64,000 nucleotides of DNA from assembly GCF_029688625.1 (NCBI RefSeq), contig NZ_JARULC010000002.1:124001-188000 (forward strand), given 5' to 3'. The notes under the pieces were generated by a model. The model did no database searches. It saw only the letters and a program-made list of their open reading frames with translations, and was not told the origin of the DNA. This DNA comes from Qipengyuania marincola. GTDB taxonomy: Bacteria; Pseudomonadota; Alphaproteobacteria; Sphingomonadales; Sphingomonadaceae. Positions 16,595-26,168 of the stretch are shown in pieces. The translations under genes and the position numbers were made by a program. Position 1 is the first letter of the stretch; each line of letters opens with the position of its first letter.

Positions 16595-17991
16595 AGACGC
16601 CTGAGCTCGATCTTCAGCCCGTCCTTCGGTTTCGGGATCGGCCAGGCCTGCCAATCCGGGTCGCCATCGGTCAGCTCGATGCGGTAACGCGGCAGCAACT
16701 GCGCCATCAAAATCTTCACCTGCATGTAGGCGAAGTGCAACCCCAGGCACATGTGCGCGCCGCCACCGAAGGGAACCCAGGCGTATTTGTGGCGCGCCTT
16801 CACCTTGTCCGGTGTGAAGCGCAGCGGATCGAAAGCGTAGGGATCGTCCCAATGCGCCTCGTCATGGTGCACGTAATGGATATTGATGCCGACGTGCGAA
16901 CCGGCGGGGATGTGGTAGCCGCCATATTCGAACTCACGCAGGGCGCGGCGCGGCATGCTCGGCACTGGCGGAATATGGCGCAACGCTTCCTTGAAGGCCA
17001 TTTCGGTCAGCTCGAATTTGCCGAGATCTTCGTAGGCGAGGTCGCGCGGCTTTCCGTTCGCATCTGCACCACCGGTGACCGCTTCGACCTCCTGCCGCAG
17101 CTTCTCCTGCCACTCAGGATGCTTGGCGAGCAGCCAGACGAGCGACGTCGCGGATGAGGTGATGGTGTCGTGCGCCGCCATCATCAGGAAGTTCATGTGG
17201 TCGACGACCTCGTCGACCGGCATCAGGCTGCCATCCTCATATTCCGCCGTGGCGAACTGGCTGAACATGTCCTGCCCGCCGCCTTCGGCACGGCGGCGAT
17301 GGGTCTCGGCAGTGAAATAGTCGACCAAGAACTTGCGCCCGTCGACACCGCGCTTCATCTGCGTGAACGGCAGCGGCTTGCGCACCGGGGCGACGCTCGC
17401 CTGCACCATATCGATGAAGGCCGTGTTGATCTTGTCGGCTTCGGGGCCCCAATCGATCCCGATGAAACTGTCTGCTGCCAGATCCAGCGTCAGCTCCTTG
17501 ATCGACGGATAGAAGCGCATCGGGCCGGCGCCCCATGCTTCCACCTGCCGGGCGATTCCGCGATTGAGAGCGCCGGAGTAGTGCCGCATCGGTTCGGGCT
17601 TGAAAGCGATCGACAGGGCGCGGCGGTCGGCCCGGTGATGGTCGAAGTCCATCAGCATCAGACCGCGCGGAAACAATTGGTCGAGGATCGGCCCCCAGCC
17701 CTGTTCGGAGGAAAACAGTTTCTGCCGGTCGAACAACACCAATTCATTGGCATCGGCACCGATCAGCGCGATGTTCCAGCCGCCGAAGGCGTGGTTCTTG
17801 TACACCGGACCGTAGGTTTCCACCATCCGCCGGGCCATCGCATGCGGATCGGCCAGCATCTTGAAGGTGTTACCGACAATCGGCCAGCCACGCTCGCCCG
17901 GAATATGTGCGAGATCGGCATCGGTCGGATTGCCCTCTGTCCAATGGGTCGGGGCGAATTCAGCTGGCTGGTGTGGTGCGAGAGTGGCCAT
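16591..17991 (-). CDS. Cytochrome P450 (CYP120/CYP26-like)
   Basis: 466 residues with all P450 landmarks. The proline-rich start GERGWPIVGNTF, the I-helix oxygen-activation motif AAHDTITSS, the K-helix ExxR (KEALRHIPP), and the heme-binding loop FGGGAHMCLG with proximal Cys415 are present. There is no membrane anchor, so it should be soluble and need separate ferredoxin and reductase partners, which are not nearby. The overall pattern recalls the retinoid-type CYP120/CYP26 clan, which in carotenoid-rich Erythrobacteraceae would be plausible; substrate is not determinable. Monocistronic between convergent and divergent neighbours. Confidence 0.9.
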   Translation of the reverse strand: MATLAPHQPAEFAPTHWTEGNPTDADLAHIPGERGWPIVGNTFKMLADPHAMARRMVETYGPVYKNHAFGGWNIALIGADANELVLFDRQKLFSSEQGWGPILDQLFPRGLMLMDFDHHRADRRALSIAFKPEPMRHYSGALNRGIARQVEAWGAGPMRFYPSIKELTLDLAADSFIGIDWGPEADKINTAFIDMVQASVAPVRKPLPFTQMKRGVDGRKFLVDYFTAETHRRRAEGGGQDMFSQFATAEYEDGSLMPVDEVVDHMNFLMMAAHDTITSSATSLVWLLAKHPEWQEKLRQEVEAVTGGADANGKPRDLAYEDLGKFELTEMAFKEALRHIPPVPSMPRRALREFEYGGYHIPAGSHVGINIHYVHHDEAHWDDPYAFDPLRFTPDKVKARHKYAWVPFGGGAHMCLGLHFAYMQVKILMAQLLPRYRIELTDGDPDWQAWPIPKPKDGLKIELRRL

Positions 17992-18053
17992 GGGTCTTTT
18001 CCTGCAACTTACCGTTGTGTCAGTAGCCTATCGGCGTCGACCTTTCCAGCACG

Positions 18054-19076
18054 CTAACACCAACCCGAAAGTTCTCGCCGAAGCAGATTTTCCAGCATGT
18101 CCAACCCCGCATCGGACGTGTTAAGGCAGGACAGCGCGGCGAATTGTTCCCCGCCGCCCTCGATGAACGTCTCGCGTCCTTCCATCGCGATTTCCTCGAG
18201 CGTTTCGAGGCAATCGACCGAAAAGCCCGGCATTGCGACTGCGAGGCGCTTGGTGCCTGCCGCTGCCTCTTTCTCGAGTGTATCGTCGGTGGCGGGTTCC
18301 AGCCATTTGGCCGGGCCGAAGCGCGACTGGAAGGTCGTGACGAAGCGCAGGTTCGGCCGCGCCATGGCCGTTTCCAGCAGGCGCGAGGTCTTCTGGCACT
18401 GGCAGTGGTAGGGATCGCCGAGATGCAGCGTGCGCTCGGGCATACCGTGATAGCTCAGCAGCAGCACCTCGGGCTCGAAATCGAGCGCATCGAGCTGGCG
18501 TGCCGTATCCTTCGCCAGCGCCTCGATATGCGCTGGATCGTCGTAATAGGGCGGCATCGTTCGCATTGACGGCTGCCAGCGCATGTCGCGCAGCGTATCG
18601 CCCACCTTGTCGACCACGGTGGCGGTCGTCGCGCCGCTATATTGCGGATACATCGGCGCGAGCACGATGCGATCGCATCCCGCCTCCATCATCGCCCGGA
18701 GCCGCTCGGGAATCGAGGGCGTGCCATAGCGCATCGCCCAGTCGACCCGCACACCGTCCCCGAGCCGCGCCTGCATCGCCTCCGCCTGCTGGCGCGTGAT
18801 GACCGCGAGTGGAGAGCCCGCCTCCGTCCACACCTTCTGGTAAGCTGCCGCACTCTTCTTCGGCCGCGTGTTGAGGATGATCGCGCGCAAGATCGGCTGC
18901 CAGACCAGATCGGGGATTTCGACGACACGTTTGTCGGAAAGGAACTCGCCGAGGTAGCGCTTCACCGCTGCTGCATCGGGTGCGTCTGGCGTACCCAGAT
19001 TGACAAGCAGCACTCCGATCCGGCCCGATCGAACGGGGGGATGGTCGGATGGCAGCTGTTGCTCGCGCCAGGTCAC
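18054..19076 (-). CDS. hemH: Ferrochelatase
   Basis: 340 residues from GTG 19076, chosen because GAGGAGA precedes it and because the protein then begins just ahead of RIGVLLVNLGTPDAP. It inserts Fe2+ into protoporphyrin IX, the last step of heme synthesis. The catalytic His210 lies in LLLSYHGMPER, followed by the bacterial DPYHCQCQKTSRL segment and the acidic site FSVDCLETLEEI. Several cysteines near the C-terminus (SCLN and the final C) could belong to the [2Fe-2S] cluster some bacterial ferrochelatases bind. The start is 10 bases after the molybdoenzyme stop, so the two are likely co-transcribed. Confidence 0.94.
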   Translation of the reverse strand: MTWREQQLPSDHPPVRSGRIGVLLVNLGTPDAPDAAAVKRYLGEFLSDKRVVEIPDLVWQPILRAIILNTRPKKSAAAYQKVWTEAGSPLAVITRQQAEAMQARLGDGVRVDWAMRYGTPSIPERLRAMMEAGCDRIVLAPMYPQYSGATTATVVDKVGDTLRDMRWQPSMRTMPPYYDDPAHIEALAKDTARQLDALDFEPEVLLLSYHGMPERTLHLGDPYHCQCQKTSRLLETAMARPNLRFVTTFQSRFGPAKWLEPATDDTLEKEAAAGTKRLAVAMPGFSVDCLETLEEIAMEGRETFIEGGGEQFAALSCLNTSDAGLDMLENLLRRELSGWC

Positions 19077-19086
19077 TCGGCTCTCC

Positions 19087-21387
19087 TCACAGGCCTTCCG
19101 ACAGGAGCGGGAGGCGGCGGAAGCGCATGCCGGTAGCAGAATGGAGGGCGTTGGCAATCGCAGGGGCCGCCACCGCTACGCCCAGTTCGCCCGGATCGAA
19201 GGGCTCGGCATCGCTCTCGACAAATTCCACTGCGATTTCCGGGCTGTCGGCAAGCGTCGGGAGCGCCAGGGCTGCAAGCCGGTTGGGCGATGGCTTGCCC
19301 TCCACGAAATCGACACTGGATCCCGTCGCCAGCGACAGCCCGAAGATCAGCCCACCCTCGATCTGCTGGCGCGCAATGTCGAGATTGACGATCCTGCCGA
19401 TGTCTACCGCGACGTCGAAGCGGGTGACCCGCATGCCCCCTTCGGCGAGCGAAGCCCTGGCAACGCAGGCGATGCGGCCGGTCCTGAGAGCAGGATCGTG
19501 CATTTCCAGCATCGCCAGACCTTGCCCGGTTCCGCGGCGTCCGCCGTCCCAATTCGCCAGCCGGGTCGCACGGCGCAGCACGTCGGCCATGCGCGGGGCC
19601 TGGCCGAGCATTTCGATGCGATAGAGCAGCGGGTCGCGCCCGGCTTGCTCGGCGAGCTCATCCATGAAGCATTCGGTGAAGAAGGCCGTGTAGGCGTGCG
19701 AATTCCCGCGCAGCATGCCGGTTGGCAGGCCGATGCGCACGGGCAGATGCTCAATCGCGACATTGGCGATGCCGTAGGGCGGCAAGGCTCCCCGGCAGGC
19801 GAGCGGGTCGCCATGATCCGCCGCTTCGCGAATGGCCGCTTCGGGGACCAGATTGCCGAACAGGCGATGGCCGCATTCGCGCATCGTAGCAGGCATGGCC
19901 AGCCGCGTGCGCCAGGCGGAGATGCGTCCGCCCGTCGCAGGGATGAAGGCCGCGGCCATGTCGGCCACCACCGGCGTGCGGGAGGGTACCGCCTGGAATT
20001 CCTGCACCCGCGGCCACATCAGCTGGACCGGACGGCCGATCGCTTTGGCGATCTGGACTACCTCGATGGCATGGCGTTTCTCCAGCCGCGCATCGAAACT
20101 GCCGCCCGCCGCAGTGGGATACAGCACGACGTCGCGATCCGAGAGCCCCGCAGCCTTTGCCGCCGCCTGTCGCGTCAGCTCGGGCGCTTGCGAAGCGATC
20201 CACAGTTCGAGCTTGCCACCTTCCAGACGGGCCGTCGCAGTAGCGGTTTCTAGTCCCGCATGGACCGCAGGGGCGACGGAATAGCGCGCTTCCAGCGCCG
20301 GCTGGTTCAGCGTCTCACCGATATCGCCGATGGCTTCCATGACAATCGGCTCGACAGAGTCGAATGCCCCGTTCAGTTGCTCGTCGAGTTCGCCGCTTTC
20401 GAACGGCGGCGGGCCAGTAAAGCGAGGGGCAAGCCGATCAAGCGCCTGCTCCGCTATCCACCAGCTCTCCCCGACCGCAGCAAGGAAGCGCTTGGACCGC
20501 ACGATCCCGACCAGCCCCGCCATCCCTGAAATTGCCGTCTCGCGGAAATCGGCGAGACGTTCCGACCCGATCGGCGCGTGGCGGATGGACGCATAGACCA
20601 GACCCGGCAACCTGATGTCGCCGGCAAACAGGAAGCTGCCATCAACCTTGGCGGGAAGGTCGAGCCTCGGAAACAGCGGCGGCGCATCGCCCTCTGCCGC
20701 AGCGGCCGGTTCTGCTGCGGCTTCGACGCGCAGCGGTGGCGGGTCGGGCGGATCGAGCGCAGCCGCGGCAACCACCAGTTCGCCGAAAGTCGCGGAATTT
20801 TCCCCGTAGCTCGCAAGGCCGTTTTCGATCCGCACCTCCTCCCATGCCACGTCCCACTGCTCCGCCGCGGCCATCGCCAGCATGGCTCGCGCGGTAGCGG
20901 CGGCTTCGCGCATCGGCTGCTCGTAGGCGGCAAGCGAGGTGCCTTCGGCCGTCGCAATGAAGCGATTGCTGCGAGCAAAGTCCCCGGCCAGCCAGCTATC
21001 GGGCGCGTCGGAAAGCGACGGAAGGTTGGACCACAGCTCGGCCCAGCCGGCTGCGAGCGGGACATTGCCGTAGAGGCCGCTCGGCGGAACCGGCTCGACG
21101 CCGATCTGGCGCCAATCCGCACCCAGTTCGGTGGCCACCACCTGTGCAAGCAAGGTCGTGACACCCTGCCCCATTTCCAGCTGTGGCACCGCAACCGTAA
21201 CCACCCCATCGACGCCTATGGTCAGCCAGCCGCCGAAATCGCGCTCGTTCGGACCGGGTGCAAGCGGGCTCGAATACTGCCGCGGCCACAGCGCCCATGC
21301 GACCGCCAGGCCGCCGCCGACCGCCGCACCAGCGACCATTTGCCGCCGGGTGACCGGAAGTGACTTCAGCCTTGTGCGCCAATCCAT
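19087..21387 (-). CDS. IorB-like molybdopterin-binding subunit, Tat-exported, without partner
   Basis: 766 residues of the xanthine-oxidase-family molybdopterin subunit, closest in layout to the isoquinoline 1-oxidoreductase beta subunit. The N-terminus TRRQMVAGAAVGGGLAVAW is a Tat-type signal peptide. Molybdopterin-loop motifs include PQLEMGQGVTTLLAQV, and the catalytic-Glu region is GELGVAVAAPAIANAL. An unusual Ala/Glu/Pro-rich insert sits near residues 225-245. Such enzymes need a small [2Fe-2S] subunit (IorA), but none is adjacent. The gene overlaps mrp by 22 bases. Substrate unknown, probably an aldehyde or N-heterocycle. Confidence 0.82.
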   Translation of the reverse strand: MDWRTRLKSLPVTRRQMVAGAAVGGGLAVAWALWPRQYSSPLAPGPNERDFGGWLTIGVDGVVTVAVPQLEMGQGVTTLLAQVVATELGADWRQIGVEPVPPSGLYGNVPLAAGWAELWSNLPSLSDAPDSWLAGDFARSNRFIATAEGTSLAAYEQPMREAAATARAMLAMAAAEQWDVAWEEVRIENGLASYGENSATFGELVVAAAALDPPDPPPLRVEAAAEPAAAAEGDAPPLFPRLDLPAKVDGSFLFAGDIRLPGLVYASIRHAPIGSERLADFRETAISGMAGLVGIVRSKRFLAAVGESWWIAEQALDRLAPRFTGPPPFESGELDEQLNGAFDSVEPIVMEAIGDIGETLNQPALEARYSVAPAVHAGLETATATARLEGGKLELWIASQAPELTRQAAAKAAGLSDRDVVLYPTAAGGSFDARLEKRHAIEVVQIAKAIGRPVQLMWPRVQEFQAVPSRTPVVADMAAAFIPATGGRISAWRTRLAMPATMRECGHRLFGNLVPEAAIREAADHGDPLACRGALPPYGIANVAIEHLPVRIGLPTGMLRGNSHAYTAFFTECFMDELAEQAGRDPLLYRIEMLGQAPRMADVLRRATRLANWDGGRRGTGQGLAMLEMHDPALRTGRIACVARASLAEGGMRVTRFDVAVDIGRIVNLDIARQQIEGGLIFGLSLATGSSVDFVEGKPSPNRLAALALPTLADSPEIAVEFVESDAEPFDPGELGVAVAAPAIANALHSATGMRFRRLPLLSEGL

Positions 21388-22328
21388 GCGTCAAGCTTTG
21401 CGGCAATGTCATGAAAGGGCAGCGCGAGCGGATCATCGGTCGCGGCGGGCGGTGCCCCGCTATCCCCACCCTGACGGATTGCGAGGTCGAGGGGAATACG
21501 CCCGAGGAATGGCAGCTCGAGGCGGCCGGCGGCCTCCTCGACCCCGCCCTTGCCGAACGGGTCCGACACTTCGCCGCAATGCGGACAGGCATAGCCCGCC
21601 ATGTTCTCCACCAGCCCGATCACCGGCACGCCCGCCTGGTCGAACAGCTGCCCCGCACGTGCCGCGTCGATAAGGGCAAGGTCCTGCGGCGTCGACACGA
21701 TGATGGCGCCGGCCGGCTTGAAATTCTGGAGCATGGTCAATTGCACATCGCCCGTGCCCGGCGGCAGGTCGACCAGCAGCAGCTCGGTATCGCCCCAATG
21801 CGCATCGATCAGCTGGGTCAGCGCGCCGCCCGCCATGGGTCCGCGCCAAGCGATGGCCCGTCCCGGTTCGACCAGATGGCCCATCGACAGCACAGGCACG
21901 CCGAACCGACTGGCGACAGGTTCTAGCTTTTCATCGCGCGCGACCGGCTTTTCGCCCTGGTTGCCGAGGATCACCGGCTGCGAAGGGCCGTAGATGTCGG
22001 CGTCCACCAGCCCGACCTTTCGACCCGTCCGCGCAAGGGCGATGGCGAGGTTCGCGGTAAGCGTCGACTTGCCGACCCCGCCCTTGCCGCTGCCGATCGC
22101 GATGAGCCGACGTTGCCTGCGCTCGGCCATCATGGCGACGCGAACATCGTCGATGTCCTCGCGCCTACCCAGGGTCTCGCGGATCTGCGCCTCCAGCGCC
22201 TCGCGTTCGCGTGCGGAAAGGCCCGCCGCATCGACCACCGCGATGGCGCGGCGATTGGCGATAGCGAGAGAGGATATGCGCGCCGCGACCGCATCGGGGA
22301 ACAGCGCTTTTGGATCCGTCGAATTCAT
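21366..22328 (-). CDS. Mrp/ApbC (Nbp35) iron-sulfur cluster carrier ATPase
   Basis: 320 residues from ATG 22328; a further ATG at 22358 is possible. A short N-terminal MIP18-like piece (EALEAQIRETLGRRED) precedes the P-loop NTPase. The deviant Walker A is GSGKGGVGKST, switch motifs are VDADIYGPSQP and LLVDLPPGTGD, and the CxxC cluster ligand is CPHC, all typical of Mrp/ApbC, which transfers [4Fe-4S] clusters to apoproteins. It precedes and overlaps the molybdenum enzyme gene, which may need a cluster-bearing partner. Divergent from hflK. Confidence 0.92.
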   Translation of the reverse strand: MNSTDPKALFPDAVAARISSLAIANRRAIAVVDAAGLSAREREALEAQIRETLGRREDIDDVRVAMMAERRQRRLIAIGSGKGGVGKSTLTANLAIALARTGRKVGLVDADIYGPSQPVILGNQGEKPVARDEKLEPVASRFGVPVLSMGHLVEPGRAIAWRGPMAGGALTQLIDAHWGDTELLLVDLPPGTGDVQLTMLQNFKPAGAIIVSTPQDLALIDAARAGQLFDQAGVPVIGLVENMAGYACPHCGEVSDPFGKGGVEEAAGRLELPFLGRIPLDLAIRQGGDSGAPPAATDDPLALPFHDIAAKLDAWIGAQG

Positions 22329-22445
22329 GGGCTGCGCTGCTGTATCATCAAAAAGCACCGTTCAACCCTGTTTTTCCGCCAAACCACACCTATAAAGACA
22401 AGCATGAGAACGATGGACGGGATTACCCACAGGATTTGGCTCGCG

Positions 22446-23582
22446 ATGGCGGGCAAGAAAAGCCCTTGGGGCTCCGGGACCGACAAGGGTTCCGGCGACG
22501 GCGAAAGCGGTTCGGGCGATAGCGATAGTGACAGCGGCGACAAGACCCGCGGTCCGCGCAACCCGTGGCTGCCGCCAGGGTCGGGCGGAACAGGCGGTCG
22601 TCGTTCCCCCAATATCGAGGATATCTTCAAGAACCGCGGCCCGGAAGGCCCGCGCCGCAGCGGCGGCGGAGGGCCCGGCGGCCCGAATTTCCGTTTCCCA
22701 CAACGTCCGGGAGGAAAAAGCTGGTTCCCGGTAGCGGTCGCGGCGATCGTCGCGGTGCTGATCCTGGCGACCAGCGTGCATCTGGTCGGCCCGCAGCAGC
22801 AGGGCGTGGTCAAGACCTTGGGCAACTTTACGCGCACTCTCGACCCGGGCCTGAATTTCTCCGCGCCCTTTCCTATCGAAAGCGTCGAGGTTGAGGATGT
22901 CCAGGGCGTCCGGACCGAGCGGATCCCGGGTGGCGACAGTCAGGTCAAGCTGATCCTGACCGGCGACCAGAACCTCGTCGATCTCAGCTATATCGTGCGC
23001 TGGAACATCAGCGATCTCGCAGCCTTCAAGTTCAATGTGGTCGATCCCATCGAAACGGTGAAGGAAGCCGCGGAAGCCGCGATGCGCGCCTCCGTGGCGG
23101 AAACCCAGCTCGACGAGACATTCTCGGGCCAGGGCCGTGCCGCCATCGAACTGGACGTGCGCGAGCGCATGCAACAGACGCTCGATAGCTATCGCGCCGG
23201 TGTGCGCGTGCTGGGTGTCGAAATCGAGAAGGCCGACCCGCCCGCACAGGTAGTCGACGCTTTCCGCGACGTGCAGGTCGCCGAACAGAATGCCGATGCC
23301 AATCGCAACCAGGCGCGCGGTTATGCCCAGCAGGTACTGGCGCAGGCACAGGGTGAAGCCGAAGCCTTCGACAAGGTGTACGCGGAATATCGCCTTGCCC
23401 CTGAAGTGACCCGCCAGCGCCTTTATTACGAAACCATGGAGCGCGTGCTTAGCCAGACCCCCAAGACGATCGTGGAGACGGACAATGTCACGCCCTATCT
23501 CCCGCTTCCCGAAATCCGTCGGAGGGCGCAGCAATCGCAAGCGCAACCTTCGACGACCGTGACCGCACCGGAGGGCCAGTGA
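22446..23582 (+). CDS. hflK: HflK, membrane protease-modulator subunit
   Basis: 378 residues from ATG 22446; an in-frame ATG at about 22404 is an alternative. A long Gly/Ser/Asp-rich cytoplasmic tail leads to one transmembrane helix (WFPVAVAAIVAVLILATSVHLV). The SPFH/band-7 domain follows (GPQQQGVVKTLGNFTRTLDPGLNF...), then a coiled coil rich in Ala/Gln. With HflC it forms a large periplasmic cage around FtsH and tunes its proteolysis. The gene ends one base before the hflC start. Gly-rich tails are usual for HflK. Confidence 0.93.
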   Translation: MAGKKSPWGSGTDKGSGDGESGSGDSDSDSGDKTRGPRNPWLPPGSGGTGGRRSPNIEDIFKNRGPEGPRRSGGGGPGGPNFRFPQRPGGKSWFPVAVAAIVAVLILATSVHLVGPQQQGVVKTLGNFTRTLDPGLNFSAPFPIESVEVEDVQGVRTERIPGGDSQVKLILTGDQNLVDLSYIVRWNISDLAAFKFNVVDPIETVKEAAEAAMRASVAETQLDETFSGQGRAAIELDVRERMQQTLDSYRAGVRVLGVEIEKADPPAQVVDAFRDVQVAEQNADANRNQARGYAQQVLAQAQGEAEAFDKVYAEYRLAPEVTRQRLYYETMERVLSQTPKTIVETDNVTPYLPLPEIRRRAQQSQAQPSTTVTAPEGQ

Positions 23583-23583
23583 C

Positions 23584-24417
23584 ATGAGCACGTTCTGGCA
23601 GGATCATCGCAACACTCTCATCGCTATTGGCGTGCTGCTGATTGCCTTTCTCGCAAGTGCCTATGTTGTGCCCGAGGAAGAACAAGCCGTGGTCATCCGC
23701 ACGGGTGAGCCGATCGGCGTTGTCAACACGCCTAACGGATCGCAGGGTGCAGGGCTGTATCTCCGCGTGCCCTTCATCGACTCGGTGCGCAGGATCGAAA
23801 AGCGTTTGCTCGACCTTGAAATGAACGACGAGGAAGTGCTGAGCGCCGACCAGCAGCGCCTGCTGGTCAACGCCTATGCCCGCTTCCGCATCACCGATCC
23901 TGTCCGCATGGTGGAGCGCGCGGGCACGACCGACGGCGTGCGCAATGCGCTCGAGCCCATTCTCAACTCGGTCCTGCGCCAGGAACTGGGGCGGCGGACG
24001 TTCCAGTCGATGCTGACGGCCGAGCGCGGTTCGGCGCTCGCCAATGTGCGCACCAATCTCGATCGCCAGGCACGGCAATACGGTGCCGAGGTCGTCGATG
24101 TGAAAATCATGCGGACCGACTTGCCCGAAGCGCCGCTGCAATCGGCCTTCCGCAGGATGGAGTCCGACCGCGAACGCGAAGCGCGCACGATCCGTGCGCA
24201 GGGTTCGCGCGACGCACGCATCATCCGCGCAGATGCCGATGCAGAGAGCGCCAACATCTATGCCCAGGCCTTCGGCAAGGATCCCGAATTCTACGACTTC
24301 TACCGTGCGATGCAGAGCTATGACGCAACCTTCGCAGCCGAAAACGGCGGCGCTGAGAGCAGCATCATCCTGTCGCCCGACAATGAGTATCTGCGGCAGT
24401 TCCGCGGGCGTCGTTGA
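23584..24417 (+). CDS. hflC: HflC, membrane protease-modulator subunit
   Basis: 277 residues. A single N-terminal signal-anchor (NTLIAIGVLLIAFLASAYVV) is followed by the SPFH domain (VPEEEQAVVIRTGEPIG) and the coiled-coil tail with REREARTIRAQGSRDARIIRA. The C-terminus (ILSPDNEYLRQFR) is typical of HflC. It partners HflK and FtsH at the inner membrane and is co-transcribed with hflK at one-base spacing. The periplasmic protease gene follows 143 bases later on the same strand, as in many alphaproteobacteria. Confidence 0.94.
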   Translation: MSTFWQDHRNTLIAIGVLLIAFLASAYVVPEEEQAVVIRTGEPIGVVNTPNGSQGAGLYLRVPFIDSVRRIEKRLLDLEMNDEEVLSADQQRLLVNAYARFRITDPVRMVERAGTTDGVRNALEPILNSVLRQELGRRTFQSMLTAERGSALANVRTNLDRQARQYGAEVVDVKIMRTDLPEAPLQSAFRRMESDREREARTIRAQGSRDARIIRADADAESANIYAQAFGKDPEFYDFYRAMQSYDATFAAENGGAESSIILSPDNEYLRQFRGRR

Positions 24418-24560
24418 TCGTTCGTCGAACGCATCTCGCCCGTTCAATCGGCATTCAGCGCCCGACGCAAGGGTGGGGCCGAAGGAACCCGCGCAAGCCT
24501 GCTCGGTAGGACAACCGGGCGCAGGTGCTGCGCGACGAATATGAAGAGGATGAGAAGGAC

Positions 24561-26102
24561 GTGAAGCCCGTGCGATACGCTTATTCCGTGACAAGTGCCC
24601 TGTTGATCGGGGGAGCCGCGATCTCGCTGGCCACCGGTTACCCGGCGGGCGCGCAAGTCGCCCAGAACGACGATGCGCGCATGGCCGGTGTCGTGCCGCG
24701 CGCCGGCGCGCCGGAAAGCTTTGCCGACCTGACTGCGCAGCTGCAGCCGGCGGTCGTCAATATCTCGACCCGCCAGCGGATCGAGGTGCAGCAGAACGCC
24801 AACCCGTTCGCCGGCACGCCATTCGAAGGCCTGTTCGGCCGCCGCGGCCAGTCGCCCGAGCGCGAGCCGCAGTTCCGCGAAGGCCAGTCGCTTGGCTCCG
24901 GATTCATCATCTCTGCCGACGGCTACGTCGTCACGAACAACCACGTGGTCAGCCCGACCGGCCGGGGCACGGTAGAGGAAATCACCGTGACCATGCCCGA
25001 CGGCACCGAATACGAGGCCGAGCTGGTCGGCACTGACCCGCAATCCGACCTCGCCGTCTTGAAGGTAAGCCGGGGTCAGGCATTTCCCTACGTGGAATTC
25101 GGCGACAGCCGCCAGGCACGTCCCGGTGACTGGGTAGTGGCGATCGGCAACCCCTTCGGGCTTGGCGGCACAGTGACGAGCGGCATCGTATCGGCGATCC
25201 AGCGCAACACCGGCTCGGGCGGCGCGTACGACCGCTATATCCAGACCGATGCCGCCATCAATCGCGGCAACTCGGGCGGCCCCCTGTTTGACATGCAGGG
25301 CAACGTCATCGGCATCAACAATGCCATCTTCTCGCCCTCGGGCGGCAGTGTCGGCATCGGCTTTGCCATCCCGGCGGAAATTGCGGCTCCGATCGTGGAG
25401 AAGCTGCGCGACGGCGTTGAGATCGAGCGTGGTTATCTCGGCGTCAATATCCAGGCAGTGAGCGACGATGTCGCGGATTCGCTGGGTATTGAGCGCAACC
25501 GCGGTGAAATCGTCCAGTCGGTGCAGGCCGGCGAGGCAGCCGACCGGGCAGGGCTGGAGCCGGGCGACATTGTTGTCAGGGTCAACAACCGCGACGTCAC
25601 GCCCGAACAGACGCTGTCTTTCCTCGTCGCGAACATCACTCCGGGAACGACCGTGCCGGTCGAACTCATCCGCGATGGCGAACGTCGCCGCGTGAATGTC
25701 ACGGTCGGCAAGCGTCCGAGCGAGGAAGAGCTTCGCCAGCGCCAGATGTTCGAGCCCGACATGGACGATGAAGAGGACATGCAGGGTAGCGACAGCGAGA
25801 CCATCGCTGACAAGTTGGGACTGCAGGTTCTGCCGATCACGCAGCAGATCGCCCGCCAGCTGGGCGTCAGCGCCGACACGCGCGGCTTGGCTGTAGCAGG
25901 GGTCGATCCCAATTCGGACGCGGCACGCAAGGGGCTGCAGCGGCGCGATATCATTCTGTCGGCCAATTACCGCCCGGTTGCGACCGCAAGCGATCTGGAG
26001 GCGATCATCCGGACTGCTGAAAGCGAAAATCGTGATGCAGTGCTGCTCCGCGTGCAGCGCGGTGGTCGCCCGGCCAGCTATGTCGCGGTTCGCCTGCGCT
26101 AG
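24561..26102 (+). CDS. DegP/HtrA-family periplasmic serine protease (Do)
   Basis: 513 residues from GTG 24561, preceded by GAAGGA; ATG 24525 would add twelve charged residues. The signal peptide is SALLIGGAAISLATGYPAGAQ. The trypsin-like domain has its catalytic His in VTNNHVVS, Asp in QSDLAVLKV and Ser in NRGNSGGPLFD. Two PDZ domains follow (GYLGVNIQAVS and LGLQVLPITQQIA), so it has the DegP/DegQ layout of protease-chaperones that oligomerise to clear misfolded envelope proteins. The DegP-versus-DegQ choice cannot be made from sequence alone. A strong hairpin terminator follows. Confidence 0.94.
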   Translation: MKPVRYAYSVTSALLIGGAAISLATGYPAGAQVAQNDDARMAGVVPRAGAPESFADLTAQLQPAVVNISTRQRIEVQQNANPFAGTPFEGLFGRRGQSPEREPQFREGQSLGSGFIISADGYVVTNNHVVSPTGRGTVEEITVTMPDGTEYEAELVGTDPQSDLAVLKVSRGQAFPYVEFGDSRQARPGDWVVAIGNPFGLGGTVTSGIVSAIQRNTGSGGAYDRYIQTDAAINRGNSGGPLFDMQGNVIGINNAIFSPSGGSVGIGFAIPAEIAAPIVEKLRDGVEIERGYLGVNIQAVSDDVADSLGIERNRGEIVQSVQAGEAADRAGLEPGDIVVRVNNRDVTPEQTLSFLVANITPGTTVPVELIRDGERRRVNVTVGKRPSEEELRQRQMFEPDMDDEEDMQGSDSETIADKLGLQVLPITQQIARQLGVSADTRGLAVAGVDPNSDAARKGLQRRDIILSANYRPVATASDLEAIIRTAESENRDAVLLRVQRGGRPASYVAVRLR

Positions 26103-26120
26103 GCGGCAGCCCGATACTCA

Positions 26121-26163
26121 CACGAAAGGGGCCTCCTGCACTGCAAGAGGCCCCTTTTTCGTG
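26121..26163 (+). terminator. Intrinsic terminator between degP-type gene and PBP gene
   Basis: cacgaaaggggcctc (26121-26135) pairs with gaggcccctttttcgtg (26147-26163) apart from one or two A/T bulges. A TTTTT run lies in the 3' arm. The PBP gene is convergent and ends six bases later, so the element may serve both strands. Confidence 0.88.
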
Positions 26164-26168
26164 GGCGC

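Noticed and set aside
22362-23591. 409-codon minus-strand frame over hflK
   Set aside because: Mirror of a well-supported gene in high-GC DNA; composition is Arg/Gly/His-rich without motifs.
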